The notes: a model not told the origin generated them from the letters alone. Numbered from the stretch's first letter, positions 4,982 to 13,116 are shown. The stretch: 20,327 nucleotides of DNA from a virus (IMGVR_UViG_3300044830_000005:1-20327), one strand, 5' to 3'. Translations and numbers: made by a program.

Positions 4982-5001
4982 GTTATCTCCCTAGGCTCTG
5001 A

Positions 5002-5160
5002 TTACGCGTCAGATGAATCATCGTCAGTTTCCTGGGGCGTGATGGAGGTTGCCTGCTCATATTCCTCGGCAGTGTCGTGCTCCGGGCGTAGCTTCTCGAT
5101 ACGGGCACGTGCCTCTTTCAAGGTCAGGTCCGCGTCAACGAATGCGCGTTCTGTGGTCAT
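5002..5160 (-). CDS. Small acidic protein (52 aa)
   Basis: ATG 5160 has an excellent GGGGAGG ribosome site and opens a 52-residue frame ending in TAA at 5002-5004. The protein starts MTTERAFVDADLTLKEARAR, is predicted helical in its first 35 residues, and ends in a very acidic tail (ETDDDSSDA). Acidic helical miniproteins in phages sometimes mimic nucleic acid, but nothing here proves it. It sits 20 nt before the next start codon. Confidence 0.7.
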   Translation of the reverse strand: MTTERAFVDADLTLKEARARIEKLRPEHDTAEEYEQATSITPQETDDDSSDA

Positions 5161-5172
5161 GTCTACCTCCCC

Positions 5173-5376
5173 TCAGGGTCTAGATCCTACAAGCCAGGGA
5201 AGCCCCGAATAGTATGCGTCCGGGAAGTGCTTCAAAGCATGTATCGTCTCATAGAGGGTGGCGAACTCTGACCGCACAACGCCAAGACAGCGCAGCCACG
5301 AAGGGCGTACGCTGACTATGACGCCGGGGGAGTCGGGATGCCACAGCAACACTCTGTCCGTACGGTGGTACCTCAT
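5173..5376 (-). CDS. Small hypothetical protein
   Basis: A 67-residue protein rich in Trp, His and Arg (MRYHRTDRVLLWHPDS, PSWLRCLGVV, ALKHFPDAYYSGLPWL). ATG 5376 overlaps the stop of the preceding gene (ATGA at 5373-5376), which fixes the start. The pattern suggests a small beta/alpha fold; no family is recognised. Confidence 0.65.
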   Translation of the reverse strand: MRYHRTDRVLLWHPDSPGVIVSVRPSWLRCLGVVRSEFATLYETIHALKHFPDAYYSGLPWLVGSRP

Positions 5377-5891
5377 ACGCCACTGCCTACAGGGTTACGC
5401 GTCGGCGTGGGAGCTTTGACGTGAATGCCACGCTCGCCGCACCAAGGACACCACGGCTGTAGCTTCTTGTGCGTGACTGAACCGTAGATAATTTCAACGC
5501 CTGCCAGCTTAAAGAACACCGACAGTGCTAGGGCAAGCATCCCATGCACAAAGAACATGGCAACCACAAGCACGACCACCGCGCCCCAGTAAGCCTTCTT
5601 GTTGCCGTCCAGGATGTGCATGAGATGAAGGTGGATCTTGCGCTTCTGTGCTAGGCTCGCGCAATCCAGCGGCATTGATCTGGCGCAAGTCTCACACAAG
5701 CGTCGCGCATGCAGGTATAAGGCGACAAGGCTGGCAATCAACACAGCCATCGTGACCGGGGCGAATATCAATGACACCACGAAAGGAAGGATAAAGATAT
5801 ACGCCACAATGTCAAACGCGGCAGAGAGCACCAGCGTCCACATTGCTGTGGGCGCAGCGTAATGACCGAAGTCGATCTGTCTAAGCTTCAC
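5373..5891 (-). CDS. Membrane protein with two CxxC motifs
   Basis: A 172-residue protein. The open frame extends to 6113, but its first 74 codons only shadow the DUF6378 gene. GTG 5891 is chosen because it lies just after AAGGAG and overlaps that gene's stop by 11 nt. Hydrophobic segments occupy about residues 13-30, 36-52 and 99-125. Between them is LCETCARSMPLDC and near the end CPWCGERG, so two Cys pairs could form a zinc or redox site on one side of the membrane. No family is recognised. It sits in the run of small leftward genes after the RNR. Confidence 0.7.
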   Translation of the reverse strand: MKLRQIDFGHYAAPTAMWTLVLSAAFDIVAYIFILPFVVSLIFAPVTMAVLIASLVALYLHARRLCETCARSMPLDCASLAQKRKIHLHLMHILDGNKKAYWGAVVVLVVAMFFVHGMLALALSVFFKLAGVEIIYGSVTHKKLQPWCPWCGERGIHVKAPTPTRNPVGSGV

Positions 5892-6300
5892 GGGCTCCTT
5901 CTTCGATGCACTCCCAGCCACAACCTGCGTATCCCGCAATGTCGAGCCAGTGATCTTTCTTGCCGGGTGAAGTGACCATGCGGGATATCTTGGTGAGGAT
6001 TTGAATCGTTGCCACATCGGCAGGAGTGAACTCCATGCCCTCTTTGAACATGTGTTCGAATCGTGCGTTGAGCAGTTTCGCGGTGTTCGTGAAGTTGGCG
6101 ACCGGTGATCCATAGTTCTTGTTTCGGTCTCCGTCGATCAGCCCAGCAGACTCTTCGAGAAGTTGACGCCTAGGTGGAACATCGGCCTTCTGAACTGGTG
6201 GCTCAAATGTTGCGCCACGCAAGTCTCGGAGGACTGGTTCCTGCGTGGCGGCGTAAGACTCGCACGCCTCACGGAGACGGGGCGAATATCCTTCATTCAT
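5881..6300 (-). CDS. DUF6378 domain protein
   Basis: A 139-residue protein. Residues from about 50 onward carry the signature I associate with DUF6378: LIDGDRNKNYGSPVANF, then FTPADVATIQILTKISRM, then DHWLDIAGYAGCGWE. The domain is common in phages and is all alpha. The function is not established, although conserved Asp/Glu residues and the YGSP motif suggest a metal-linked nucleotide role. The first 45 residues are variable linker. ATG 6300 overlaps the end of the HNH gene, and the stop overlaps the next GTG. Confidence 0.85.
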   Translation of the reverse strand: MNEGYSPRLREACESYAATQEPVLRDLRGATFEPPVQKADVPPRRQLLEESAGLIDGDRNKNYGSPVANFTNTAKLLNARFEHMFKEGMEFTPADVATIQILTKISRMVTSPGKKDHWLDIAGYAGCGWECIEEGAREA

Positions 6301-6670
6301 CTGTTCCTACCATTCTGCCAACACGCTTACCGGTTGGCCTTATCGTACCAGTCACAGGACGGTTCCACAAGCTCAACCCAGTCTTACCCCGCCCCTCAGG
6401 GCCGATCAGGTAAGACAGGATTTCTTGAGCTTCACCCTTGGGGAGGGCGTACGAGTCGTGGACGAACTCGTGGTGCTCGCGGCAGAGTGTGATGAGGTTG
6501 GCCAAATGATCCTGCTGGTACCCTCTGCGGTATTCGATATGATGTATATCCACACCGGCATTAGTTCGGCCACACCATCGGCATCTATAATCATCACGCG
6601 CCCATACAAGTGCCTTGAGGCCGTCAGGCAATCCATGATAGCTAGCCTTCGGCACGAGACGGTCGCGCAT
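6293..6670 (-). CDS. HNH endonuclease (second copy type)
   Basis: A 125-residue protein with a compact HNH domain: YRCRWCGR (C30, C33), DIHHIEYRRG (H43, H44), N59 in LANLITLC, and C63-x2-H66. It is not closely related to the HNH protein at 3223. The frame is open to 6778, but ATG 6670 is preferred because the extra part shadows the gene upstream; GTG 6655 is another option. A basic C-terminus (RPTGKRVGRM) may bind DNA. It overlaps the 6642-6878 gene by 29 nt. It is probably a mobile, homing-type nuclease, because it interrupts a run of small conserved genes. Confidence 0.85.
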   Translation of the reverse strand: MRDRLVPKASYHGLPDGLKALVWARDDYRCRWCGRTNAGVDIHHIEYRRGYQQDHLANLITLCREHHEFVHDSYALPKGEAQEILSYLIGPEGRGKTGLSLWNRPVTGTIRPTGKRVGRMVGTDE

Positions 6671-6878
6671 CTGCCCGCTGAAGAACCCACAGCGCATCCA
6701 GGAGAGTCTGTAGATCCACACCGATAGCGGCCTGGGCCGTACTAGTCTCAGTGTCGTGACTCTCGTCATACTTGTCAATGGACATAAACAACGTGTCGCC
6801 TACCAAGCCGAGACGAAGCACCTTCTCGGGCGGTGCATACTTCTCGTTATGTTGCCTAATGGCGAGCGACTGGATCAT
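6642..6878 (-). CDS. Small hypothetical protein
   Basis: A 78-residue protein with a central beta-like stretch (VLRLGLVGDTLFMSIDKYDE) and a C-terminal helix (LQTLLDALWVLQRAD). ATG 6878 overlaps the preceding TGA (ATGA), which supports the start. Its 3' end is overlapped by the HNH gene, which may have arrived later. No family is recognised. Confidence 0.65.
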   Translation of the reverse strand: MIQSLAIRQHNEKYAPPEKVLRLGLVGDTLFMSIDKYDESHDTETSTAQAAIGVDLQTLLDALWVLQRADARPSRAEG

Positions 6879-7246
6879 GCTGCCTTCAGATCCATTGTAT
6901 CCCAGTCTTCAGCGTGAGGGTGCTCTTCTACCGTGTAGTTGCGGAGAGCTTCCTCATGGGCTAGCTGAGCCTCTTCCTGAGCCGCTAGAGCAGCCTCAGC
7001 TTGCGCGCGGAGCATGCCAGGCGTCTCAACGTTAACAATACCGCACTCTTCCACCACGAGCACGTGACGGCGAGACAGGTCACCGTCCTTGTTGGGCTCC
7101 AACAAGACCGACTTCACTCGCACGCGGACCTTCATGTCCAGGTACGTACCACGCGAGTACGGCTCTAGACATTCGATCCTGGCAGACGGAAGCTGCAAGA
7201 AGAACCCATTGACGACATCACCCTCAAACTCTGCGGGGCTACTCAT
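6875..7246 (-). CDS. Hypothetical protein, beta N-terminus with Ala/Glu helix
   Basis: A 123-residue acidic protein. The first 75 residues look beta-rich (FFLQLPSARIECLEPYSRG, DMKVRVRVKSVLLEP). Residues 78-105 form a strong Ala/Glu coiled-coil-like helix (LRAQAEAALAAQEEAQLAHE), followed by a short acidic tail. It starts and ends with ATGA overlaps. The N-terminal pattern looks like a conserved actinophage hypothetical, but I cannot name a family. Confidence 0.75.
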   Translation of the reverse strand: MSSPAEFEGDVVNGFFLQLPSARIECLEPYSRGTYLDMKVRVRVKSVLLEPNKDGDLSRRHVLVVEECGIVNVETPGMLRAQAEAALAAQEEAQLAHEEALRNYTVEEHPHAEDWDTMDLKAA

Positions 7247-7440
7247 AGGTCGCGGACAGTCTCACGGGCACGGAGCTTGGCGGGAGTGTAGCCGTCCACT
7301 GTCTTGCCGTTGAACGTGCCGGGGGCTACATTCTGACCCTTGCTGGCCTTCGCGCGCTCAGCATCAGCGGCACGGGCCTTCGTGTAGTTCTCGACATGCT
7401 TTGCCTTGCTCTTTTGTGACGAAGGCTTACTCCCAGCCAT
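7243..7440 (-). CDS. Small basic Lys/Ala-rich protein
   Basis: A 65-residue very basic protein (MAGSKPSSQKSKAKHVENYT, KARAADAERAKASKGQ). ATG 7440 follows GGGAGTG and comes just after the stop of the preceding gene, so the longer frame to 7515 is not used. The composition suggests a disordered nucleic-acid-binding protein, which is an inference. The stop overlaps the next ATG. Confidence 0.7.
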   Translation of the reverse strand: MAGSKPSSQKSKAKHVENYTKARAADAERAKASKGQNVAPGTFNGKTVDGYTPAKLRARETVRDL

Positions 7441-7441
7441 G

Positions 7442-7714
7442 TTACACTCCCATTCGCAGTGCGCGGTCAGTTTCCATACGCTCCACCGCAAGGGCTTCAC
7501 GAGTTCCACGTGCAATGTACCGCATAACGGACGGCCATGTCAAGCTAGTTACAACAAAACTTGTGATCGCGGTCTTCAAGCTGTCACCGTCTAGGTTCTT
7601 CTGCAATGCCCGCTCTACGGTGGAGAAGGTGCGACGGTATCCGACGATCAACCGTACCGTATATATCATTCCAAATGCGACATATGCGGCCAATGCGACA
7701 ATTACCAATATCAT
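7442..7714 (-). CDS. Small single-pass membrane protein
   Basis: A 90-residue protein with a membrane segment at residues 2-20 (ILVIVALAAYVAFGMIYTV) and a basic stop-transfer stretch (GYRRTF). A helical cytoplasmic part follows (about residues 30-88). ATG 7714 is preferred over TTG 7726 because GGAG lies about seven bases before it and the TTG overlaps that site. It is the first gene after nrdJ on this strand. No family is recognised. Confidence 0.65.
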   Translation of the reverse strand: MILVIVALAAYVAFGMIYTVRLIVGYRRTFSTVERALQKNLDGDSLKTAITSFVVTSLTWPSVMRYIARGTREALAVERMETDRALRMGV

Positions 7715-7762
7715 TGGTGGCTCCAATTTCGTTCCGGGGGAAGTATGTCCCCAGTCTACACG

Positions 7763-10030
7763 CTAAACGTCACATGCGCCAGCGAAGCACGCAAGCTCTG
7801 AAGTAGCCGTAGTCATATCCTGCAACTCATAGCGGTAGATCTTAGAGAAGTCAACATTGGGGAATGCGTCAACCATCTCTTTATACTCTACATCCGTTAT
7901 GGCCTCATATGGAAGCTGGTCATAAGAAGGGTTCTCTCGGGGCAGGAATGACAGCCCGCCGATCTTGTCCTTATTGTTCCATACCCACTTAATGACATCC
8001 AGTAGTTCATCATCCGAATAGGATACGGTACAGGACGGGTTATGCTCTGTCCAATTAGTCTTGCACTGCAACCAGAAATCCAACTGATTCACAGCGGACA
8101 AGTCGTCGCGGAGTATAGCACCATCAGGTGACTTCACAGGGAACGGGATCACCCACGTTGTAGCCGTCTCAGTCGTCTGACCGTTCTCCGGGTTCATCGG
8201 GACGCCAGCTTCCTTCATCGCCCTATACACGGGGGACGAACCAGACACCCGCATGTTGCGGCGGATGTACTTAGAGTGGCGAGCATGCAGACCGGAAGCG
8301 GTATTAAGCAGTTGAGACGAGTTGCCACCAGGCTTGTTGCATGTGATACCCGCCGAAGCATTTATTCCAAGGGTAGCGGCATAGGCAGCATTTACCGAAA
8401 CGGCATAGTCACGTAGCTCAGCCTGCACCCTAGGGTCACGGGCAATAGCCGAGTCCTGCATTCCCAGGATATCAACACCTAGCAGGCGTTCCTCTTCCTG
8501 ATTCTTAACCCATTCCTCTCGGAGCCCTGGGAAGTGGGTGGCCATTGACTGAATGGTACCGATGATGGTGGCCAATTCAACCTTCTCCTTTAGTGACTCC
8601 ACAGTATCATCCGCGCGGGCCACTGCAATAGAAAGGTTACACACCTGATATGGACGTAGAATGATTTCACCACAGGGGTTAGTTCCAAAGCGCGCCTTCT
8701 TCCTGCGGGCTGGCTTTGTACGTACAGCATTCTCTCTAGAGAAGATACCGGGCTCGCCATGCTTACCCTTATCCATATCGAGCATCTGCTGAATAAGCTC
8801 CTGCTGGTTTAGATCCTCTGGCCACACCGCTGAGTTGTTAGCGTTCCAGCGGATCGGGTTCTGGTCAAGCTTGATACCGTCCTTACATGTACGCATCTCG
8901 TGATCGTCCCAATCGAAAAGAGAGATCATGGCCGTACGGCGGACACCGCCCGAAACGGCGGCTTGACCGACAGCACACATCATGTCATGTGCATCTAGCG
9001 TACGAAGGAACTGACCTTGACGTGAAAGGATCTTAGCGCGACAGAATGTCAGCATCTCACGAAGCGGTCCCGGACCTGACGCACGACCACCCTTGCGGCG
9101 AAGTGGTAGACCAGCGCGACGTACCATAGTGTCATCGAACTTGATGTCTTCACCGTTGAACCACGTAGTCAGACCGACACGAAGAGCATCAATCCAGCCT
9201 TCCGTGGAGTCAGGGATGACGTAGGTAGCGATGTCCTGGTTCTTCTTTTGACGCTTGATCCTGGGAAGCGAATCCACGTAGTAGGACTCGACCGAGAAAC
9301 CTACGCCGCAACCACTCATGGAGATCAGAAGCCCTTCACAGAACGCTTCAAGATCCTTCACTGGTAGGTATGAACAGTTGAACAGGGCAAGGTTTTGGCT
9401 GCGCGCGTACTCGCCTGCGGTGGCCAGCATACGCATTGACGGCATGGCCTGCATGTTTAGGATGCCTTCACGAAGCCGGATATATGTTGCGTCGTCCAGC
9501 ATGTCCTGGGACAGTTCGCGGAGAAAATCTACCGTACGATCAACGGTTTCGATCCAGGTCTCACGTCGGCCTAATTCATAGTTGTATTTGCTATACTTGT
9601 CGAAAAACATGAACTGTTGTGCTTCGGTTGGGAAATACTGGGCTGCATCAGTGAAAGCGGCGCGAATGTCATCTGGCACATCACGGTTTTCGCGGTCATT
9701 GGCACGGTCGGCGCGGTGTAGGATGTAGCGTTTAGCGGCTTCAAACTCTCCTGCTGACTGTAGTACGATCTCTACGGTGTCCTGTACTCTCTCCACGCTA
9801 GCTAACTCGTTAGCAGGGATCTGAGCCGACACGGCGAGTGCTACACGTTCGGTGATCTCAGTTGCGGACACCTTAGGTGTTGAATCACAGTTGGCGTAGC
9901 AGCGAGCTACGGCCTGTTCGATACGATTGAGATCGAATGCTACTGTGCGTCCGTCGCGCTTTACAACTTGGACGGGAAGGGTGTGTCCTGCTTGTTCTGC
10001 GTAATAGGCTACCTTGTGGGCGTTGGCCAT
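7763..10030 (-). CDS. nrdJ: Class II (adenosylcobalamin-dependent) ribonucleoside-triphosphate reductase
   Basis: A 755-residue protein that reduces ribonucleotides to deoxyribonucleotides with a radical generated from coenzyme B12. Residues about 18-105 look like an ATP-cone (VVKRDGRTVAFDLNRIEQA), an allosteric domain. The core carries C219 (FNCSY), the catalytic NPCGE (N451, thiyl C453, E455) and C464. The C453-to-C464 spacing of 11 equals that of the Lactobacillus leichmannii enzyme (C408, C419). GGRASGPGPL and SGGVRRTA are typical of this class. C748 and C753 near the C-terminus are the shuttle cysteines. No NrdAB-type second subunit is needed or visible. AGAGGAAAAG precedes ATG 10030. 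It supplies dNTPs for phage replication and needs host or scavenged B12. Confidence 0.95.
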   Translation of the reverse strand: MANAHKVAYYAEQAGHTLPVQVVKRDGRTVAFDLNRIEQAVARCYANCDSTPKVSATEITERVALAVSAQIPANELASVERVQDTVEIVLQSAGEFEAAKRYILHRADRANDRENRDVPDDIRAAFTDAAQYFPTEAQQFMFFDKYSKYNYELGRRETWIETVDRTVDFLRELSQDMLDDATYIRLREGILNMQAMPSMRMLATAGEYARSQNLALFNCSYLPVKDLEAFCEGLLISMSGCGVGFSVESYYVDSLPRIKRQKKNQDIATYVIPDSTEGWIDALRVGLTTWFNGEDIKFDDTMVRRAGLPLRRKGGRASGPGPLREMLTFCRAKILSRQGQFLRTLDAHDMMCAVGQAAVSGGVRRTAMISLFDWDDHEMRTCKDGIKLDQNPIRWNANNSAVWPEDLNQQELIQQMLDMDKGKHGEPGIFSRENAVRTKPARRKKARFGTNPCGEIILRPYQVCNLSIAVARADDTVESLKEKVELATIIGTIQSMATHFPGLREEWVKNQEEERLLGVDILGMQDSAIARDPRVQAELRDYAVSVNAAYAATLGINASAGITCNKPGGNSSQLLNTASGLHARHSKYIRRNMRVSGSSPVYRAMKEAGVPMNPENGQTTETATTWVIPFPVKSPDGAILRDDLSAVNQLDFWLQCKTNWTEHNPSCTVSYSDDELLDVIKWVWNNKDKIGGLSFLPRENPSYDQLPYEAITDVEYKEMVDAFPNVDFSKIYRYELQDMTTATSELACFAGACDV

Positions 10031-10087
10031 TGTGTTTCTTTTCCTCTCACAGCTTTGTGTTCGGTGGAACTGGTAGCATCGACACCC

Positions 10088-10300
10088 TCATTGGTGCAAG
10101 ATTTGAGCCACTTCCTCAACATAGAATTGGTCCCCCAGCGCGGGGTCGCGCATCACTTGAGCGCCCCGGTAATACTCGGGGTACGGGTTCCCCCATCCGA
10201 TCCAGTGATCAATTAAACAGTCAGGCCCAATCCAGATGACCGGCGCGGGGAGCCTACACTTCACAAGCCTGGCGTCTAACTCTTCCTGCGTAGTGTTCAC
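10088..10300 (-). CDS. Small hypothetical protein
   Basis: A 70-residue protein starting at GTG 10300, which overlaps the stop of the primase-helicase (GTGA). The longer open frame to 10357 is a shadow of that gene. It contains a Trp/Asp-rich centre (VIWIGPDCLIDHWIGWGNPY) and an acidic C-terminal helix (YVEEVAQILHQ). No family is recognised. It lies between two replication genes and 57 bp before nrdJ, so it may act in DNA metabolism, as guilt by association only. Confidence 0.65.
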   Translation of the reverse strand: MNTTQEELDARLVKCRLPAPVIWIGPDCLIDHWIGWGNPYPEYYRGAQVMRDPALGDQFYVEEVAQILHQ

Positions 10301-12492
10301 GGAATCAGAGTCCCTTGGTCGTACGCTTCCTCGTCGGGCGTGTAGACATAGCGCCACATGTAGGGTGACGTACGGGAACCTGAGCCCTCACGAACGAAGT
10401 CAGGGTGGCGGTCCAGGATGTCCAGAAGGAATACCTGCACACTGTCCGGCTTGCAACCGAAAAGTGCTGATGAGGCATGAAGGAAGGATGTCTGCTCAAC
10501 AGGGCAAGCTGCGAGTAGCGCGTTCGCTACATTGTCATAGTTCAAGTGCTCCTTCTTACCACCCTGCCACGGAGAGTCGGACAGGTCATCACTGTCATCG
10601 AACGAGTAAGGCTGAATGCTGGTATACGCCAGCGACTCCTTGCTGCGTCCCAGCAGTAGCGGATCGGGTTGTGCGGCGTCACGGAAAGCAACGAACGAAG
10701 CTACAGTCGTGAACGGGTCTTGCACCGAGCGGTTCTTGAAGTTCAACAGCACCGTACCGTTCACCCAACCCGTCCACAAGAACGAGCCTACCACAGAGTC
10801 CACGTCCGGCGCACCTGAAGAGTTACTACCCTTGCGTTGGTGGTGCGTCAGGACCACAGAGACGCCCGTTTCCTTGATAACGTAGTCCAGGGCATCGAAC
10901 GCCTTACGGAGACCGCTAGAGCGCTCTACATCACCTTGGAAGAACTTGTACGCCGTGTCCAGAATGATTACCTCAGCGTTGTTCGCACGAATCAGGTTGA
11001 TGAGCGAATCGCCAGCGCCCTCCTGGTCAAGGATGAGGCTGAACTTGTGGTCCACGAGCAGCTTATCTTCCGCCAGCTTCAGCGCAGGACGGTTCTCGAT
11101 GAGAGTGTCCAGCCTGTCGAACAAGGAACGCTCGGATAGCTCACGATCCAGCAACAGCACGCGGTGACCCGGCGTGATGTTGTCGTTAGCGATGGGGAAC
11201 TTCTTGAGGAACGGGACACCGGCAGCGATACTCAACGCCAGGTTTTCAATGAAGATCGACTTCCCCGTCTTCGGGGCACCCGTCACCAACAAGCGACCAC
11301 CCTTAGGTAGAAGGCCGTCACCAACCAGGAACACCGTCTCCGGTGGGGGATCTGCACGGACCTGACTAAGCGTACGAACAATGTACTTGTTGTTGCCCTT
11401 ACCGTCAACAAGCTCCTGAAATTCAAGGAACGTGTGGGCGTCACGCATTAGATACTCGTTGATATCCGTCTTTGGTGAGTTCTCATCTGGCAGTGGCAGT
11501 ACGACATTCTTGGCGCGGTGAGCAAAGAAGTCCCGAATCTTCGCGGCAGCTTCCTGACCGGGATTGTGTCCCGAGCAGTCGTCCTTCTCTGTTGTGCTGC
11601 AACGACGGCAAGGGCCTTTCTGGTGGGCGAGCGGGTTATCATTATCCATGACAACGATGACTTCCTTCGCCTTCATGAAATACTGTGCCCACTCAGCCTT
11701 AAAGCTAGACGCTCCTGGAATAGAGACAGCAGCCAGCCCGTGACGCGTGAGCAGCATAGCCTTGAACTCGCCCTCACAAATGTACACGCGACCATCTGCG
11801 CCACCGTCTGCGTCGGAAGGGTTGAACAGCCGTATAACGCCGTCAGCTTCAGGGTCGATAACGATAGAGCCAGGGTTGTCCCCATAGCCCTCAGCGCGCT
11901 CCCACCAATACTTTGAGCCATTCGGACCACGCTTCTGCGGGTCGTAGTAGCGGAAGGCGATTGGGCGACGGTTCACGAGATACGGGATAACGTACGCGTC
12001 CTGCTTAGGGTCGAAGCCGAGACGGAACCGGTCAATCTCAATGTCACGCATACCCTTGTCCTTAGCCAGGAACTCACGGTGGCTTGGACGCAGGTTGGAC
12101 TGGTATTCCTTGAGGATGGTATCCTTGTTCTTGAACTTCGTCATGAGAGTCGGGTCAGCGATAACGCCGAAATACTTCTCAAGCGTCTGAAGGTTCCCCT
12201 TCTCACCACACGAACCTGACTGGCAGTAATACTGGCTTGTCTTATGGTTCATGTAGAAGTTCGTTGAATTCTTCTTATCCAATGCACCGGGTTGTTCATG
12301 GAATGGGCATAAGAACTCCCACTGATTGTTACTAGGCGTCATCCTGCGAGGCAGATATCCATTAGCCTCAAGCAATCTCTTCGCCGCTTCACCATCCGTA
12401 TTGACGCCCGCCCTGTGAGAACCGGAGCTACCTCCGACTGATGCGGTAGACGATCCCTTTTTCTTTGCCTCAGTCACGACTAACCGTGCCAC
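10297..12492 (-). CDS. Primase-helicase (zinc finger, TOPRIM, RecA-like ATPase)
   Basis: A 731-residue protein for fork opening and primer synthesis. In order: a DnaG-type zinc finger (CPFH at 62-65, then C90 and C95); TOPRIM with EGE (240-242) and DNDN (283-286); a small Cys/His insertion just after it (C295, C298, C306, H309); then a RepA/DnaB-like RecA fold. That fold has Walker A GAPKTGKS (405-412), Walker B VIILDTAYKFF and the SVVLTHHQRKG sensor strand. The frame opens at 12561, but those first codons lie in a perfect hairpin. GTG 12492, with GAGGGAG five bases before it, is chosen. It is GTGA-coupled to the small gene that follows. Strand polarity and primer specificity cannot be read. 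Confidence 0.92.
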   Translation of the reverse strand: MARLVVTEAKKKGSSTASVGGSSGSHRAGVNTDGEAAKRLLEANGYLPRRMTPSNNQWEFLCPFHEQPGALDKKNSTNFYMNHKTSQYYCQSGSCGEKGNLQTLEKYFGVIADPTLMTKFKNKDTILKEYQSNLRPSHREFLAKDKGMRDIEIDRFRLGFDPKQDAYVIPYLVNRRPIAFRYYDPQKRGPNGSKYWWERAEGYGDNPGSIVIDPEADGVIRLFNPSDADGGADGRVYICEGEFKAMLLTRHGLAAVSIPGASSFKAEWAQYFMKAKEVIVVMDNDNPLAHQKGPCRRCSTTEKDDCSGHNPGQEAAAKIRDFFAHRAKNVVLPLPDENSPKTDINEYLMRDAHTFLEFQELVDGKGNNKYIVRTLSQVRADPPPETVFLVGDGLLPKGGRLLVTGAPKTGKSIFIENLALSIAAGVPFLKKFPIANDNITPGHRVLLLDRELSERSLFDRLDTLIENRPALKLAEDKLLVDHKFSLILDQEGAGDSLINLIRANNAEVIILDTAYKFFQGDVERSSGLRKAFDALDYVIKETGVSVVLTHHQRKGSNSSGAPDVDSVVGSFLWTGWVNGTVLLNFKNRSVQDPFTTVASFVAFRDAAQPDPLLLGRSKESLAYTSIQPYSFDDSDDLSDSPWQGGKKEHLNYDNVANALLAACPVEQTSFLHASSALFGCKPDSVQVFLLDILDRHPDFVREGSGSRTSPYMWRYVYTPDEEAYDQGTLIP

Positions 12493-12530
12493 GCGGACTC
12501 CCTCATCTGTTTCGTGTCGAAATAAGTAGA

Positions 12531-12564
12531 GCCGTGGGAGGCAATTGAGCCAGCCTCCCACGGC
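12531..12564 (-). terminator. Perfect 12-bp hairpin before the primase-helicase gene
   Basis: GCCGTGGGAGGC (12531-12542) and its exact complement (12553-12564) enclose a 10-nt loop. In the leftward transcript the stem is followed by TCTACTTATTTC, a loose U-rich run. It lies between the ssDNA-binding-like gene and the helicase start, so it could be a leaky terminator or attenuator that lowers helicase expression, or a processing site. Confidence 0.6.
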
Positions 12565-12594
12565 CCGCCGAACCGGTATTCAGTTGTGTAGATG

Positions 12595-13074
12595 TTAGAA
12601 GTCCGGCTCGTCCAACGGAAGAGCTTCCGTCTGCGGTGCTGCCGGGGCGAATGAAGCGTCAAAGCTCAAGAGGGCACCAACGGTGTGCTGACGACCGCCA
12701 GCCTTCTTGTCGTAGCTGCTGATGATTGCACGAGCCGACAGCCCCTCAAGGTTGTCCGTGTCAAGCTCGAACCCTGTTTCCAGCGGTCCGATGTTCAGAA
12801 GCGCCTCAGCCCACTGACGAAGCTTGTTGTCGGGATGAGAAGTGAGGTTGGCTCCGGTGTTGCCCCAGATCGGGTTACCGATCAGGAAGCCGAACTCACT
12901 GTCCAGCGCGCTAGGCACTGAATCGACCTTGAACTTGAAGTCGAGCTTCTGGAATGAACCAGAGCCGTCCTTGCGCTCAACGTCCTTGACGGTTACGGTG
13001 TCAACGGTGACGCCGATGATCGTGTCATCGGGGAGTACCGCGAAATCCTGCTCTGTTACTGTCAAAACTGCCAT
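12595..13074 (-). CDS. Single-stranded DNA-binding-like protein (DUF669/OB-fold type)
   Basis: A 159-residue protein. The N-terminal 115 residues are beta-rich (VLPDDTIIGVTVDTVTVKD, FQKLDFKFKVD, FGFLIGNPIWGNTG) and compatible with an OB-fold or DUF669-like phage ssDNA-binding protein. The C-terminus is a disordered Ala/Pro linker ending in the acidic, aromatic tip EALPLDEPDF, the usual SSB feature for recruiting partner proteins. It sits between the Sak4-like ATPase and the primase-helicase, the place expected for a phage SSB. Fold assignment is by pattern and context, since phage SSBs diverge strongly. Confidence 0.75.
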   Translation of the reverse strand: MAVLTVTEQDFAVLPDDTIIGVTVDTVTVKDVERKDGSGSFQKLDFKFKVDSVPSALDSEFGFLIGNPIWGNTGANLTSHPDNKLRQWAEALLNIGPLETGFELDTDNLEGLSARAIISSYDKKAGGRQHTVGALLSFDASFAPAAPQTEALPLDEPDF

Positions 13075-13116
13075 TGCTGTGTTGCCTCTCTTGTTTGTTG
13101 TATGCGTTGTTACGCG

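Noticed and set aside
1-5000. Apparent excess of CGTAC/GTACG pentamers
   Set aside because: A rough count by eye gives less than a two-fold excess, which codon preference (Val GTA, Arg CGT, Tyr TAC) could explain.
5892-6113. N-terminal 74 codons of the long 5373-6113 frame
   Set aside because: They are antiparallel-free shadow sequence of the DUF6378 gene in another frame on the same strand; GTG 5891 restores the usual short overlap.
10031-10087. Cobalamin riboswitch upstream of nrdJ
   Set aside because: Only 57 bases separate the genes, too short for a B12 riboswitch, and no B12-box-like structure is visible.
12493-12561. Longer N-terminus of the primase-helicase
   Set aside because: The added codons lie in a perfect hairpin, and GTG 12492 has a textbook ribosome site.
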